Assembly: GCF_045863935.1 (NCBI RefSeq)
Contig: NZ_BTVP01000013.1
Location: forward strand, 1 to 64,000
DNA: 64,000 bases
Reading direction: 5' to 3'
Source: Parvibaculum sp045863935
GTDB lineage: Bacteria; Pseudomonadota; Alphaproteobacteria; Parvibaculales; Parvibaculaceae
The translations under genes and the position numbers were made by a program. Below the pieces are notes generated by a model that worked only from the letters and a program-made list of their open reading frames with translations, was not told where the DNA came from and did no database searches. How positions within the stretch are numbered: the stretch's first letter is position 1; each line of letters begins with the position of its first letter. Positions 54,330 through 63,052 of the stretch are shown here, one piece after another.

Positions 54330-55598
54330 TCACGCGTGGAGCCGCACCGGCATCGACGCATAGCCGCGCACGAAGTTCGAACGAACGCGCACGGGTTCGT
54401 CCATCACCTCGATGCGGGAGAAGCGTTTCAAAATCTCTTCCCAGAGAATTTTCAACTGCATCTCGGCAAGACGGTTGCCGACGCAGCGATGGATGCCGAA
54501 GCCGAAAGAGAGATGCTGGCGCGGGCGTGCGCGATCGATGATGAAATCCTCCGGCTGGCTGATGACCTCGTCATCGCGATTGCCCGAGAGATACCACATG
54601 ACGACCTTGTCGCCCTTTTTGATGGTCTTGCCGCCGAGTTCCGTATCGGCGACAGCGGTGCGGCGCATATGCGGCAATGGTGTCTGCCAGCGGATGATTT
54701 CAGGAACGGCGCTTTCGATCAGGGCGGGATTGGACTTGAGCTTTTCAAGCTGGTCGGGATTTTGGTGCATGGCAAGCACGCCACCCGTCATGGAATTGCG
54801 CGTCGTGTCGTTGCCGCCGACGATAAGCAGAAGCACATTCGCCAGATATTCCACCTGGGTCATGTTCCGCGTGGCTGGCGAATGGGCGAGCATGGAGATG
54901 AGGTCGTTACCGGGTTCGCGGGTATTGACGCGCTCATTCCAGAGGTTCTGGAAATAGCTTCCGCACTCCATGAGTTCTTGCGTTCGCTGCTCCCAGCTAT
55001 CGACGATCCCGCTCCCGGGGGCGGCCGTGGCGACGTCGGACCAGCGCGTCAGCTTGCGCCGTTCCGCAAAGGGAAAGTCCATCAGCGTCGCGAGCATCTG
55101 CGTCGTCAGCTCGATCGAGACGCGGTCGACCCAGTCAAACTCTTCCTCTGTCGGCAGGTTGTCGAGAACGCGGCAGACGCGCTCGCGAATGGTGCCTTCG
55201 AGCTTTGCCAGATTTGCCGGCGCCACGATGGGGCTGACTGCCTTGCGCTGTTCGTCGTGGCGCGGCGGGTCCATGGCAATGAAGTTGGGCAGATCGACGC
55301 CGCCTTCCTCTGCGATCGCAAGCGCGTTGTCGATCGTGATGCCACCGAGACTCGCTTCAGAGGAGTAGATCTGGTGATTGGTATCGACATGCATGATGTC
55401 GTTGTATTTCGTGATCGACCAATAAGGGCCGTAGGCGCTCTCGGCGCAATAGTGCACGGGGTCGTCCCGGCGCAGGCGGCGGAAATATTCGCCAACAGTG
55501 TCGTTCAGATAAAAATCCGGATTGCTGACGTCGATCCGGTCGAGCGGCAGGCGCTCGGCCTCGGACGTTGCCGCGATGGCGGATGCGATTGCGGTCAT
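54330..55598 (-). CDS. Cytochrome P450, CYP153 family (alkane terminal hydroxylase)
   Basis: 422 residues. The haem-binding loop is SFGFGIHRCVGNRLAEMQ with the Cys ligand; the I-helix has LLLIVGGNDTTRNSMTGGVL, and the ExxR motif is EIIRW. Long stretches (PVHYCAESAYGPYWSITKY, FDWVDRVSIELTTQMLATL, HMRRTAVADTELGGK) match CYP153A enzymes, which hydroxylate medium-chain alkanes at the terminal carbon. GGGAGG lies 7 bases before the ATG. Operon with ferredoxin; the divergent TetR gene is the likely regulator. Confidence 0.93.
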   Translation of the reverse strand: MTAIASAIAATSEAERLPLDRIDVSNPDFYLNDTVGEYFRRLRRDDPVHYCAESAYGPYWSITKYNDIMHVDTNHQIYSSEASLGGITIDNALAIAEEGGVDLPNFIAMDPPRHDEQRKAVSPIVAPANLAKLEGTIRERVCRVLDNLPTEEEFDWVDRVSIELTTQMLATLMDFPFAERRKLTRWSDVATAAPGSGIVDSWEQRTQELMECGSYFQNLWNERVNTREPGNDLISMLAHSPATRNMTQVEYLANVLLLIVGGNDTTRNSMTGGVLAMHQNPDQLEKLKSNPALIESAVPEIIRWQTPLPHMRRTAVADTELGGKTIKKGDKVVMWYLSGNRDDEVISQPEDFIIDRARPRQHLSFGFGIHRCVGNRLAEMQLKILWEEILKRFSRIEVMDEPVRVRSNFVRGYASMPVRLHA

Positions 55599-55628
55599 GG
55601 CGTTTCCTCCCAGATATGCCCGGTCCCA

Positions 55629-55650
55629 CTATTGAGTAATATATCAATAG
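55629..55650. promoter_or_regulatory. Operator-like palindrome between CYP153 and tetR
   Basis: CTATTGA-N8-TCAATAG, a perfect 22-bp inverted repeat, with a further TATTGA half-site at 55652. It lies 31 bases upstream of the P450 start codon. A likely binding site for the divergent TetR protein. Confidence 0.65.
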
Positions 55651-55769
55651 GTATTGAGCGGAGAGTCAATATGGGTTGGAATGGCCTGGGGGGCGGCGCT
55701 GCCGGCCGCCCGGCGTGCCGTTTATACTTGCCGCGGAAATCCGCCGATTCTCGAGGGAAAGCCCTGCCC

Positions 55770-56402
55770 GTGACCATAGCCGCCAGAACCGCCCGCACGA
55801 GGCTCACGCCTCAGGCTCGCCGCGCCCAGCTTCTCGATTGCGCGCTGGCCGCCTTTGCCGAACACGGCGTCGCGCGGGCGACCCATTCTCATGTCGCGGA
55901 GCGGGCGGGCGTTTCGGTGCCTGCGGTCCATTCCTATTTCCGCACGCGCGACGATCTCGTCGCTGCCGTGCTCGGCGAAGTCGAGGTCTATCTCATCGAG
56001 ATCGTGTCGCGCTCCCTTGGCGGCCCCAAAGCGGTTCATGAGGCGCTCGAAGCGCTCGCGGTCAACTTCTCGCGCGATGCGAAGGAGAAGCCGGACATGA
56101 TGAAGGTCTGGCTCGACTGGAGCACGGGCGTGCGCGCCGATGTCTGGCCGCGTTACATGGATGTGCTGGAGCGGCTGCACGCGATCGCGCAGAAGGTGCT
56201 GGAGCGCGGCATGGGGGAGGGCGTCATTCCGCCTGACCTGAGCGTGAAGGCGGCCGCCCGCGTCTATCTCGGCGGCGGGCACACCGTGGCGCTGATGCAG
56301 TTCTCCGGTGCGACGCCGCCCGAGATCGACGCCGTCATCGGCCATCTCGTGCGAACCGCCATGGGGATCGGACCCGGTGCGCCTCTTCCCGCTGCGGGTT
56401 GA
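55770..56402 (+). CDS. TetR family transcriptional regulator
   Basis: About 210 residues. The helix-turn-helix (about 15-60) reads LLDCALAAFAEHGVARATHSHVAERAGVSVPAVHSYFRTRDDLV; the C-terminal ligand-binding part is helical. I favour the GTG at 55770 because residues upstream use codons unlike the rest of the gene. An ATG at 55671 with GGAGAG 5 bases before it would add 33 residues and is possible. Divergent from the CYP153-type gene with a palindrome between them: probably represses the alkane hydroxylase until substrate binds. Confidence 0.8.
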   Translation: MTIAARTARTRLTPQARRAQLLDCALAAFAEHGVARATHSHVAERAGVSVPAVHSYFRTRDDLVAAVLGEVEVYLIEIVSRSLGGPKAVHEALEALAVNFSRDAKEKPDMMKVWLDWSTGVRADVWPRYMDVLERLHAIAQKVLERGMGEGVIPPDLSVKAAARVYLGGGHTVALMQFSGATPPEIDAVIGHLVRTAMGIGPGAPLPAAG

Positions 56403-56444
56403 GCCGTGCTCGCCGTCCGCGGGGGCCCGTGCTAGAAACCGGTC

Positions 56445-57263
56445 ATGAGCGCGCGGCCCCTCATCTTCGGTATTCTCAACATCACGCCGGACTCCTTCTC
56501 CGACGGCGAAAAGTACTTTGCCGCCGATGCGGCCATCGCTCATGGACGCCAACTCGCTGCCAACGGCGCCGATGTCATCGATATCGGTCCAGCCTCGTCC
56601 CATCCCGATGCGGCGCCGGTTTCGGCCGAGGAGGAGATCCGCCGTCTCGCACCCGTCATGGAGGCGCTGGCGGGAGATCACATCCCGGTGTCGGTCGACA
56701 GCTTCCGGCAGGAAACGCAGGCCTTCGCGCTTGCGCATGGTGCGCAGTGGCTGAACGACATTCGCGGTTTCGCGGACGAAGCCTTCTATCCCTCGCTCGC
56801 GGCATCAGATGCCCGGCTCGTCGTGATGCACTCGATCCAGCGCGACGGGAATGCGGACCGCCGCGCGACGCCTGATGGCGATATCGTCGAGCAGATTTGT
56901 GCCTTCTTCGAGGCCCGGATCGCGGCGCTTACGGCGGCAGGCATCGCCCGCGACCGGCTCATCCTCGATCCCGGCATGGGTTTCTTTCTCGGTCCGAAGC
57001 CCGAAACCTCCTTCGAGGTTCTGTCGAGGACGGGCGATATCCGGGACCGCTTTGGCCTGCCGGTCTTCATTTCGGTGTCCCGGAAGTCCTTCCTCCGGGC
57101 CGTGACGGGGCGAAGCCCGGGCGAGGCGGGGGCGGCGACGCTTGCGGCCGAGATCCTTGCGGTCGAGCGGGGGGCAGGCTGCATCCGGACCCATGAGCCG
57201 CGGCCCCTTGTGGACGCTCTTGCCGTTCTGGCTCGCTTCGGCACGGTTTCGGGCCAAGGCTGA
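56445..57263 (+). CDS. folP: Dihydropteroate synthase, Sul-like
   Basis: 272 residues. Joins pterin pyrophosphate with p-aminobenzoate in folate synthesis. It begins FGILNITPDSFSDGEKYF; later it reads IDIGPASSHPDAAPVS where ordinary DHPS has GGESTRPG, MHSIQRDG instead of MHMRG, DPGMGFFLG at the p-aminobenzoate site, and ISVSRKSFLRAVTGRSPG. These match the plasmid enzymes Sul1/Sul2 closely, as I recall them, more than typical chromosomal FolP. glmM follows at 57426, the same neighbour whose fragment accompanies sul2 on plasmids. Intrinsic sulfonamide insensitivity is inferred. Confidence 0.92.
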   Translation: MSARPLIFGILNITPDSFSDGEKYFAADAAIAHGRQLAANGADVIDIGPASSHPDAAPVSAEEEIRRLAPVMEALAGDHIPVSVDSFRQETQAFALAHGAQWLNDIRGFADEAFYPSLAASDARLVVMHSIQRDGNADRRATPDGDIVEQICAFFEARIAALTAAGIARDRLILDPGMGFFLGPKPETSFEVLSRTGDIRDRFGLPVFISVSRKSFLRAVTGRSPGEAGAATLAAEILAVERGAGCIRTHEPRPLVDALAVLARFGTVSGQG

Positions 57264-57425
57264 AAGAATTCGCAAGAAATATTTAACTGCAATTGGCGCA
57301 TAGATTCCTATATTCGCCACATATGTTCGCATGAATGTGTCGTGGGGGCGTGCCGGGGCCGTGGGGGCTATTGGCTGGCCAGAGTGAGACACAGACCGAG
57401 ACAAGGCGCGAGGACCGTTCAATTC

Positions 57426-58772
57426 ATGGCCCGCAAATATTTTGGCACGGATGGAATCCGGGGCACCGCCAATACCGGAAACATGACCGCCGAAACGGCG
57501 TTGCGTGTCGGCATGGCGGCTGGCCGCGTCTTCCGTCGTGGCGAGCATCGCCACCGTGTCGTGATCGGCAAGGATACGCGGCTTTCGGGCTACATGCTGG
57601 AGCCCGCGCTCACGGCCGGTTTCACCTCGATGGGCATGGATGTTTTCCTTTTCGGGCCGCTGCCGACGCCCGCCGTCGCCATGCTCACGCGGTCGCTGCG
57701 CGCGGACCTCGGCGTGATGATCTCCGCTTCGCATAATTCCTTCCAGGACAACGGCATCAAGCTGTTCGGCCCGGATGGCTTCAAGCTTTCCGACGAGGTG
57801 GAGCTTGCGATCGAACACCACATGGACAATGGCCTCGCCGACAATCTGGCGGGTCCGCGCGAACTTGGCCGCGCCAAGCGTATCGACGACGCGCAGGCGC
57901 GCTACATCGAGCATGTGAAGCACACATTTCCCCGGCAGCAGACGCTTGAGGGCCTGCGCATCGTCATCGATTGCGCGAACGGCGCCGCCTACAAGGTTGC
58001 GCCCGCCGTTCTCTGGGAACTCGGCGCCGAAGTCGTCACCGTCGGCACGGATCCGAATGGTTTCAACATCAACGAGGAGTGCGGCTCGACCGCGACCGAC
58101 CGCATGTGCGCGACGGTGCGCGAGCGCCGTGCCGATATCGGCATCGCGCTCGACGGCGATGCCGACCGCGTCATCATTGCGGACGAGCACGGCAAGGTCG
58201 TCGATGGCGATCAGATCATGGGCCTGATCGCCCGGCACTGGAAGGAGATGGACAAGCTCTCCGCGCCTGGTGTCGTTGCGACCGTCATGTCCAATCTCGG
58301 CCTCGAGCGCTATCTCCGCACGCTCGATCTCGATCTCGTGCGCACGCAGGTCGGGGACCGCTATGTCGTCGAGCATATGCGCCAGCATGGATTTAATGTG
58401 GGCGGCGAGCAGTCCGGCCACATCGTGCTCAAGGATTTCTCGACGACCGGGGACGGGCTCATCGCCGCGTTGCAGGTGCTTGCCGTTCTCAAGGCGGAAG
58501 ACAGGCCGGTGAGCGAACTCACCAACGTCTTCGAGCCGCTGCCGCAACTCCTGAAGAATGTTCGCTTCAAACGGGGCGAACCGCTGAAGGACAAGGATGT
58601 GCAGGACGCGATCCGCGAGGGCGAAAGCAGGCTCGGCGCGGGCGGCCGCCTCGTCATCCGCAAGTCGGGCACGGAACCGCTCATTCGCGTGATGGCGGAA
58701 GGCGACGACGAAAAGCTCGTCGCTGCCGTCGTCAACGACATCGCCGCCGTGATCGAACACAACGCCGCTTGA
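57426..58772 (+). CDS. glmM: Phosphoglucosamine mutase
   Basis: 448 residues. Converts glucosamine-6-phosphate to glucosamine-1-phosphate for UDP-GlcNAc, hence for wall and lipid A. It starts ARKYFGTDGIRGTANT; the phosphoserine loop is GVMISASHNSFQDNGIKLF, the metal loop DGDADR, the sugar loop GEQSGHI, and the phosphate site RKSGTEPLIRVM. The 162-base gap after folP is AT-rich in part and may hold a separate promoter. Confidence 0.97.
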   Translation: MARKYFGTDGIRGTANTGNMTAETALRVGMAAGRVFRRGEHRHRVVIGKDTRLSGYMLEPALTAGFTSMGMDVFLFGPLPTPAVAMLTRSLRADLGVMISASHNSFQDNGIKLFGPDGFKLSDEVELAIEHHMDNGLADNLAGPRELGRAKRIDDAQARYIEHVKHTFPRQQTLEGLRIVIDCANGAAYKVAPAVLWELGAEVVTVGTDPNGFNINEECGSTATDRMCATVRERRADIGIALDGDADRVIIADEHGKVVDGDQIMGLIARHWKEMDKLSAPGVVATVMSNLGLERYLRTLDLDLVRTQVGDRYVVEHMRQHGFNVGGEQSGHIVLKDFSTTGDGLIAALQVLAVLKAEDRPVSELTNVFEPLPQLLKNVRFKRGEPLKDKDVQDAIREGESRLGAGGRLVIRKSGTEPLIRVMAEGDDEKLVAAVVNDIAAVIEHNAA

Positions 58773-58781
58773 TACCTTCTC

Positions 58782-59168
58782 TCAGGGCGCGAAGCTCGAG
58801 CGGGCCTTCACACCCCAATGGCCGTTTTCCAGCGTGACCACATAGATCGAGTCGAAATGACCGATCACGCTGCCGTCCGCGCGGTAGCGTGCGAAGCGCG
58901 TGTCGAAATGCACCTTGCCGGGGCCGGCATGGATCACCTCCCGCCGCTCCCAATCGGAATGATCCCATTCCGCAAGCGCCCCGCGCTCGAAAGTGTCCTT
59001 CGGATGCCAGCCGGGCTTGTCGATGATGGCGAGCGTGCCCGACGCGAGCCGGATGCTCGGAAAGTTGAATGTTGCCTCCCATGCTTCAAGGTCGCGCGCA
59101 TTGAACGCGGTCATGAAGTCGTCCAGGCAGTTCCTTGCCCCGGCAATTGCATCGGTGTGGTCCGTCAT
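58782..59168 (-). CDS. NTF2-like (SnoaL/DUF4440-type) protein
   Basis: 128 residues with the cone-shaped NTF2-like pattern: a helical N-terminus (FMTAFNARDLEAWEATFNFPSIRL), a beta-rich remainder, and the ending HWGVKARSSFAP. Such proteins range from isomerases to simple binding proteins; none of the catalytic sets I know is clear, so the function is open. It is convergent with glmM and divergent from thiD. Confidence 0.7.
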   Translation of the reverse strand: MTDHTDAIAGARNCLDDFMTAFNARDLEAWEATFNFPSIRLASGTLAIIDKPGWHPKDTFERGALAEWDHSDWERREVIHAGPGKVHFDTRFARYRADGSVIGHFDSIYVVTLENGHWGVKARSSFAP

Positions 59169-59233
59169 GGCCTGTATCCCCTCCCGTCAAGATGTGTTTT
59201 TCTATTCCTCCACGCTTACAAGAGAAACATCAA

Positions 59234-60049
59234 ATGCAGATCGGCAAACAGGGCCGCGTGCTTATTGTCGCAGGATCGGATTCGGGCGGCGGGGCGGGCA
59301 TCCAGGCGGACATAAAAGCCGTCACCGTCATGGGCGGCTTTGCCACGACAGCCGTCACCGCGATCACCGTGCAGAACACGCTCGGCGTTCATGGCATCCA
59401 TGAAGTCCCGGCCGATATCGTTGCGGCGCAAATGCGCGCCGTGCTTGACGATATCGGCACCGACGCGGTCAAGACCGGCATGTTGCACAGCGCTGCGATT
59501 GTCGAAGCCGTGGCGGAGGAACTTTCCCGCCTCGACGAACTGCCGCCCCTCGTCGCCGATCCGGTGATGGTGGCAAAAGGCGGCGCATCGCTTCTCGAGG
59601 ACGCGGCCGTCGCCGCGCTTCGCGAGGTGCTGATCCCGCTTTCGGCCCTCGTCACGCCCAATGTCCCGGAGGCCGAAATTCTCTCGGGCCGCAAGATTGT
59701 CGATGTGGAGGGGCAAAAGGCTGCTGCCGATGCGCTGCTCGGTCTCGGCGCCGAGGCCGTTCTCGTCAAGGGCGGCCACCTTTCGGGCGATCTCATCTTC
59801 GACGTGCTGGCGACGCAGGAGACGATCCAGATTTTCTCCTCGCCGCGCATCGACACGCGCCACACCCATGGGACGGGCTGCACGCTTGCCTCCGCCATCG
59901 CCGCGCTTCTCGCGCAGGGCGTGGACCTCACCGCCGCCGTCGCCGCGTCGCGCGACTATGTGCATGAAGCCATTCGCACCGCGCCCGGTTTCGGCAAAGG
60001 CCACGGGCCGCTCAATTTTCTCGCCGTGCTCGATGACGACGACGAATAG
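59234..60049 (+). CDS. thiD: Hydroxymethylpyrimidine/phosphomethylpyrimidine kinase
   Basis: 271-residue ribokinase-fold enzyme making HMP-PP for thiamine. Visible are LIVAGSDSGGGAGIQADIKAVTVMGGF, NVPEAEILSG, LVKGGHLSGD, and the anion-hole and base motif THGTGCTLASAIAA. The ATG at 59234 begins MQIGKQGRVLIV. It is monocistronic; the partner thiE is at 31214. No TPP riboswitch is visible. Confidence 0.95.
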   Translation: MQIGKQGRVLIVAGSDSGGGAGIQADIKAVTVMGGFATTAVTAITVQNTLGVHGIHEVPADIVAAQMRAVLDDIGTDAVKTGMLHSAAIVEAVAEELSRLDELPPLVADPVMVAKGGASLLEDAAVAALREVLIPLSALVTPNVPEAEILSGRKIVDVEGQKAAADALLGLGAEAVLVKGGHLSGDLIFDVLATQETIQIFSSPRIDTRHTHGTGCTLASAIAALLAQGVDLTAAVAASRDYVHEAIRTAPGFGKGHGPLNFLAVLDDDDE

Positions 60050-60052
60050 CGG

Positions 60053-60526
60053 TCAGATTTTCCGTTCCATCAGCGGCAACTTGCGTCCGGGTATCGAACC
60101 GGAAGGTGCTTCGCCGCATATGTTGAAGCCTTCGCTTTCGTAGAAGCCGGTGGCGTTCGGGTCGGCTTCCACTCTCACGTGGTGGACGCCGTGGCGGCGC
60201 GCATGGTCCAGCATGTCCTGCATCAGCCGGTGGCCGATGCCCGTGCCGATGTAGCGCGGTGCAACGAAGAACTCCTCCACATCGGCCGCGCCGTCATGGT
60301 AGCTCGCGGCGGAAAAGCCGGCGATCTCTCGGCCTGCCTGTGCCACCCGCATGCGGAAGCGCGCGATCTTTTCCGGTGTTACCCGGAGTTCCTCGCGACA
60401 GTTCTTCATGAACTCTTCGTCATAGCCCCAATGGGCTTTCGACGCCTGCGCGAGTTCGGATAGCACCTCGCACTCGTCGGGCAGGACGGGGCGTATGAGC
60501 AGCGGCTGATGTTTCCGTGCGGTCAT
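60053..60526 (-). CDS. GNAT family N-acetyltransferase
   Basis: 157 residues. The acetyl-CoA-binding motif is RYIGTGIGHRLMQDMLDHAR near residue 92, preceded by VEEFFVAP and followed by VRVEADPNATGFYESEGF. This subgroup acetylates small amines or peptides; the substrate is unknown. It lies downstream of the MocR gene on the same strand, 81 bases apart, and is convergent with thiD. Confidence 0.85.
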   Translation of the reverse strand: MTARKHQPLLIRPVLPDECEVLSELAQASKAHWGYDEEFMKNCREELRVTPEKIARFRMRVAQAGREIAGFSAASYHDGAADVEEFFVAPRYIGTGIGHRLMQDMLDHARRHGVHHVRVEADPNATGFYESEGFNICGEAPSGSIPGRKLPLMERKI

Positions 60527-60607
60527 GGCGGCTCCTCCAAGGCGAGGAGCGTAGCAACAAGCTGCCGCGCCTTAAAGACGATTGAGTCGTAAAAAACTCA
60601 GGCGGGA

Positions 60608-62038
60608 TCACGCAGGCTCGACGATCCCGATATGGGATTCCGAAAGCAGTGAGGCGATGACGGCGAGCCCGCGCGCAAGTTCCTCGCGTGTTTGCGGCTG
60701 GCCGATCGCGAGGCGTACATGGCGCGCGGCGCGGTCTGTCCGTCCGACCATAAAATCCTCGCCCGCTGCGATGGCGACGCCGCGCGCGCGTGCCGCTTCC
60801 ACGAAACCATGCGCGCGCCATGTGTCGGGCAATTCAAGCCACACATAAAGGGCAGCGGAATCCGCCGTCAGCCGATAGCTGCCGAGAGCGTCCGCCGTCA
60901 TCTTGTGACGCGACGCCATTTCGGTGCGGATGCGCGCGCAAAGTGCCGCCGCATCGCCGGTTTCGATCAGGCGGCTGCCAAGTTCCGCCATGAGCGGCGG
61001 CACCGTCTGGCCGAAACCGTTCTGGATCGCGCGGGCCCGTTCCAGCAATCGTGGCGGAGGTTTCAGGAAGCCGATGCGCAATCCGCAGCCGACGGTTTTC
61101 GCGAGGCTCGTCGCATACCAGGTGCGCTCGGGTGCGAATTGCGCGATGGGAAGAGGACGCTCTCCGGCAAGCGCGCCATATATGTCGTCCTCGATGATCG
61201 ACATGTCGTGCCTTGCCGCGAGTTCCGCGATCTGCCTGCGCCGTGTCTCGCTCATGGTGGCGCCTGTCGGGTTTTGCAGCGTCGGCACGATGAAGAGTGC
61301 GGCGGGGTGCTGTTCGCGAATGGCGCGCTCGAGTGCGTCCGGCACCATGCCTTCCGCATCGATGTCGACAGGGGCGACGCGCCGGCCCATGAGGCCCGCC
61401 TGTTGCACCATGGCGTGATAGGTCAGCTCTTCGGTAAGGATGAGGTCGCCGGGCTCGGTCGCCGCGAGAATGGATGTGAGGATCGCCTGTTGCGTGCCCG
61501 AGCAGACGAGAACGTCGCCGGGCTGCAGGACGAAGTCTCCGTAGGACAGCCATTGCGCCGCCGCGCGGCGATGCCGTTCCTCGCCGCCCGGTGCCAGATA
61601 GGTATTGAAGGGGGAGGGGACGCCCAGCGCTTGCCTTTCGGCGAGCAGGGCTGTCATGGCCGCTCCCACGATCTCCGTCTGTCCGGCGGGCGGGGCAAGC
61701 GCCGCCTTCATCGCGGCCACGGTTGCCTCCGGCATGGTGAGGAAGGCGGCAGAGCCGACGCCCGTTCCGCCATGCGCGTGCAGCCCTTGTCCGAGCACAT
61801 ATGTGCCCCGGCCGACTTCGCCCGCCACCTCGCCCCGGCTCGCCGCGAGCGCGTAGGCGCGCGAAACGGTGCCGACGGTTACGCCGAGTTCACAGGCAAG
61901 GTCGCGAAGCGGCGGCAGTCTCGTGCCGGGCGGCACCGCCCCGGACCGGATGGTATCGCGCAACCGGTCGGCGATGGCGCGGTAGCGCGGGCCTGGCCGG
62001 CCGGCAATGTCTTCGCGGTCGAAGATTGAAATTGTCAT
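60608..62038 (-). CDS. MocR-type regulator (GntR HTH fused to aminotransferase fold)
   Basis: About 476 residues. The N-terminal winged helix (about 15-80) has RYRAIADRLRDTIRSGAVPPGTRLPPLRDLACELGVTVGTVSRAYALA; a linker leads to an aminotransferase class I domain (about 110-470) with LQNPTGATMS, EDDIYGAL and the PLP lysine in TSLAKTVGCGLRIGF. MocR proteins use PLP as a signal and often control a neighbour. The ATG at 62038 is chosen; the frame extends to 62080 into the regulatory region. Divergent from the PhzF-family gene. Confidence 0.88.
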   Translation of the reverse strand: MTISIFDREDIAGRPGPRYRAIADRLRDTIRSGAVPPGTRLPPLRDLACELGVTVGTVSRAYALAASRGEVAGEVGRGTYVLGQGLHAHGGTGVGSAAFLTMPEATVAAMKAALAPPAGQTEIVGAAMTALLAERQALGVPSPFNTYLAPGGEERHRRAAAQWLSYGDFVLQPGDVLVCSGTQQAILTSILAATEPGDLILTEELTYHAMVQQAGLMGRRVAPVDIDAEGMVPDALERAIREQHPAALFIVPTLQNPTGATMSETRRRQIAELAARHDMSIIEDDIYGALAGERPLPIAQFAPERTWYATSLAKTVGCGLRIGFLKPPPRLLERARAIQNGFGQTVPPLMAELGSRLIETGDAAALCARIRTEMASRHKMTADALGSYRLTADSAALYVWLELPDTWRAHGFVEAARARGVAIAAGEDFMVGRTDRAARHVRLAIGQPQTREELARGLAVIASLLSESHIGIVEPA

Positions 62039-62138
62039 GGTAACAATAAACTCATTGAATCCATTTTTGGAGTCAATCATGTTCTAAGTACGATGACAAT
62101 CACGGATTTTCCACAATCTCTGAACCAAATCTGATTAC

Positions 62139-62154
62139 ATTGTACTAATACAAT
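62139..62154. promoter_or_regulatory. Palindrome in the MocR/PhzF divergent region
   Basis: ATTGTACTAATACAAT, with 6-bp perfect arms around CTAA, 27 bases before the PhzF-family start codon. A candidate operator for the MocR protein. Confidence 0.55.
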
Positions 62155-62180
62155 TTGACGACGAGAAGGGACGAAGGACG

Positions 62181-62972
62181 ATGAAAGCGGTTCTCTATCA
62201 GGTCGATGCCTTTGCCGATCTTGTCTTCGAGGGCAATCCGGCGGCCATTGTTCCGCTGTCCGCATGGCCGTCCGATGACGTCATGCAGGCGGTCGCGGCG
62301 GAGAACAATCTCGCCGAGACCGCTTTCTTCGCGCCGGAAGGAGAGGGCTACCGGCTGCGCTGGTTCACGCCGGCCGTTGAGGTCGATCTCTGCGGCCATG
62401 CAACGCTCGCTTCCGCGCACGTCCTTTTCGCGCATCTGGAATATGCGAAGCCTGAAATCCACTTCGAGACGCGAAGCGGCACGCTCGTCGTGACGCGTGA
62501 GGGCGACCGGCTCTCCATGAATTTCCCCGCCGCCAGGCCGAAGCCTTATCCCGCTCCCGAAGCGATCGCGGAGGCACTTGGCGGCAAGGCGCGCGTCTGG
62601 CTCAAGACGTCGAACCTCATGGCCGTTTTCGACACGGCGGAGGAGGTTGTCGACCTCACGCCCGACTTTCCCGCGCTCGGCCGTCTGCTCACGCCGCTCA
62701 ATGCAGGGCTCATCGCCACGGCGCCGGGAAGCGGCGGTATCGATTTCGTGTCGCGTTTCTTCGCGCCCTCTCACGGCATCGACGAAGACCCGGTCACGGG
62801 GTCGGCGCATTGCACCAGCGTGCCCTACTGGGCGAGGAAGCTCGGCAAGGCCGATCTCGTCGCGCGGCAGGTTTCGAAGCGCGGCGGCACGCTCTGGTGC
62901 ACCGATGCGGGCGAGCGCGTGATCCTGCGCGGGCGATGCGCCGACTACATGAAGGCCGAAATTTCGTTCTGA
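62181..62972 (+). CDS. PhzF family epimerase/isomerase-like protein
   Basis: 263 residues with the two-lobed diaminopimelate-epimerase fold. VDAFADLVFEGNPAAIVPL at the start, AENNLAETAFFAPEGEGYRLRWFTP (catalytic Glu), VDLCGHATLASAHVLF and DEDPVTGSAHC are all PhzF features. It has no phenazine cluster around it, so the natural substrate is unknown. AAGGACG precedes the ATG. Likely controlled by the divergent MocR regulator. Confidence 0.88.
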   Translation: MKAVLYQVDAFADLVFEGNPAAIVPLSAWPSDDVMQAVAAENNLAETAFFAPEGEGYRLRWFTPAVEVDLCGHATLASAHVLFAHLEYAKPEIHFETRSGTLVVTREGDRLSMNFPAARPKPYPAPEAIAEALGGKARVWLKTSNLMAVFDTAEEVVDLTPDFPALGRLLTPLNAGLIATAPGSGGIDFVSRFFAPSHGIDEDPVTGSAHCTSVPYWARKLGKADLVARQVSKRGGTLWCTDAGERVILRGRCADYMKAEISF

Positions 62973-63052
62973 CCTCTTTCATGACGGTGCCGTAATGCAC
63001 GACCAGGCCCTCGCACCCGGCGCGCGCGTCGTCATTGCCGCTGGCGCGGCGC

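Noticed and set aside
56445..57263. Recently acquired sul resistance gene
   Set aside because: There is no integron, IS or plasmid sequence nearby, base composition fits its neighbours, and it is the only folP in view, next to a full-length glmM. It looks native.
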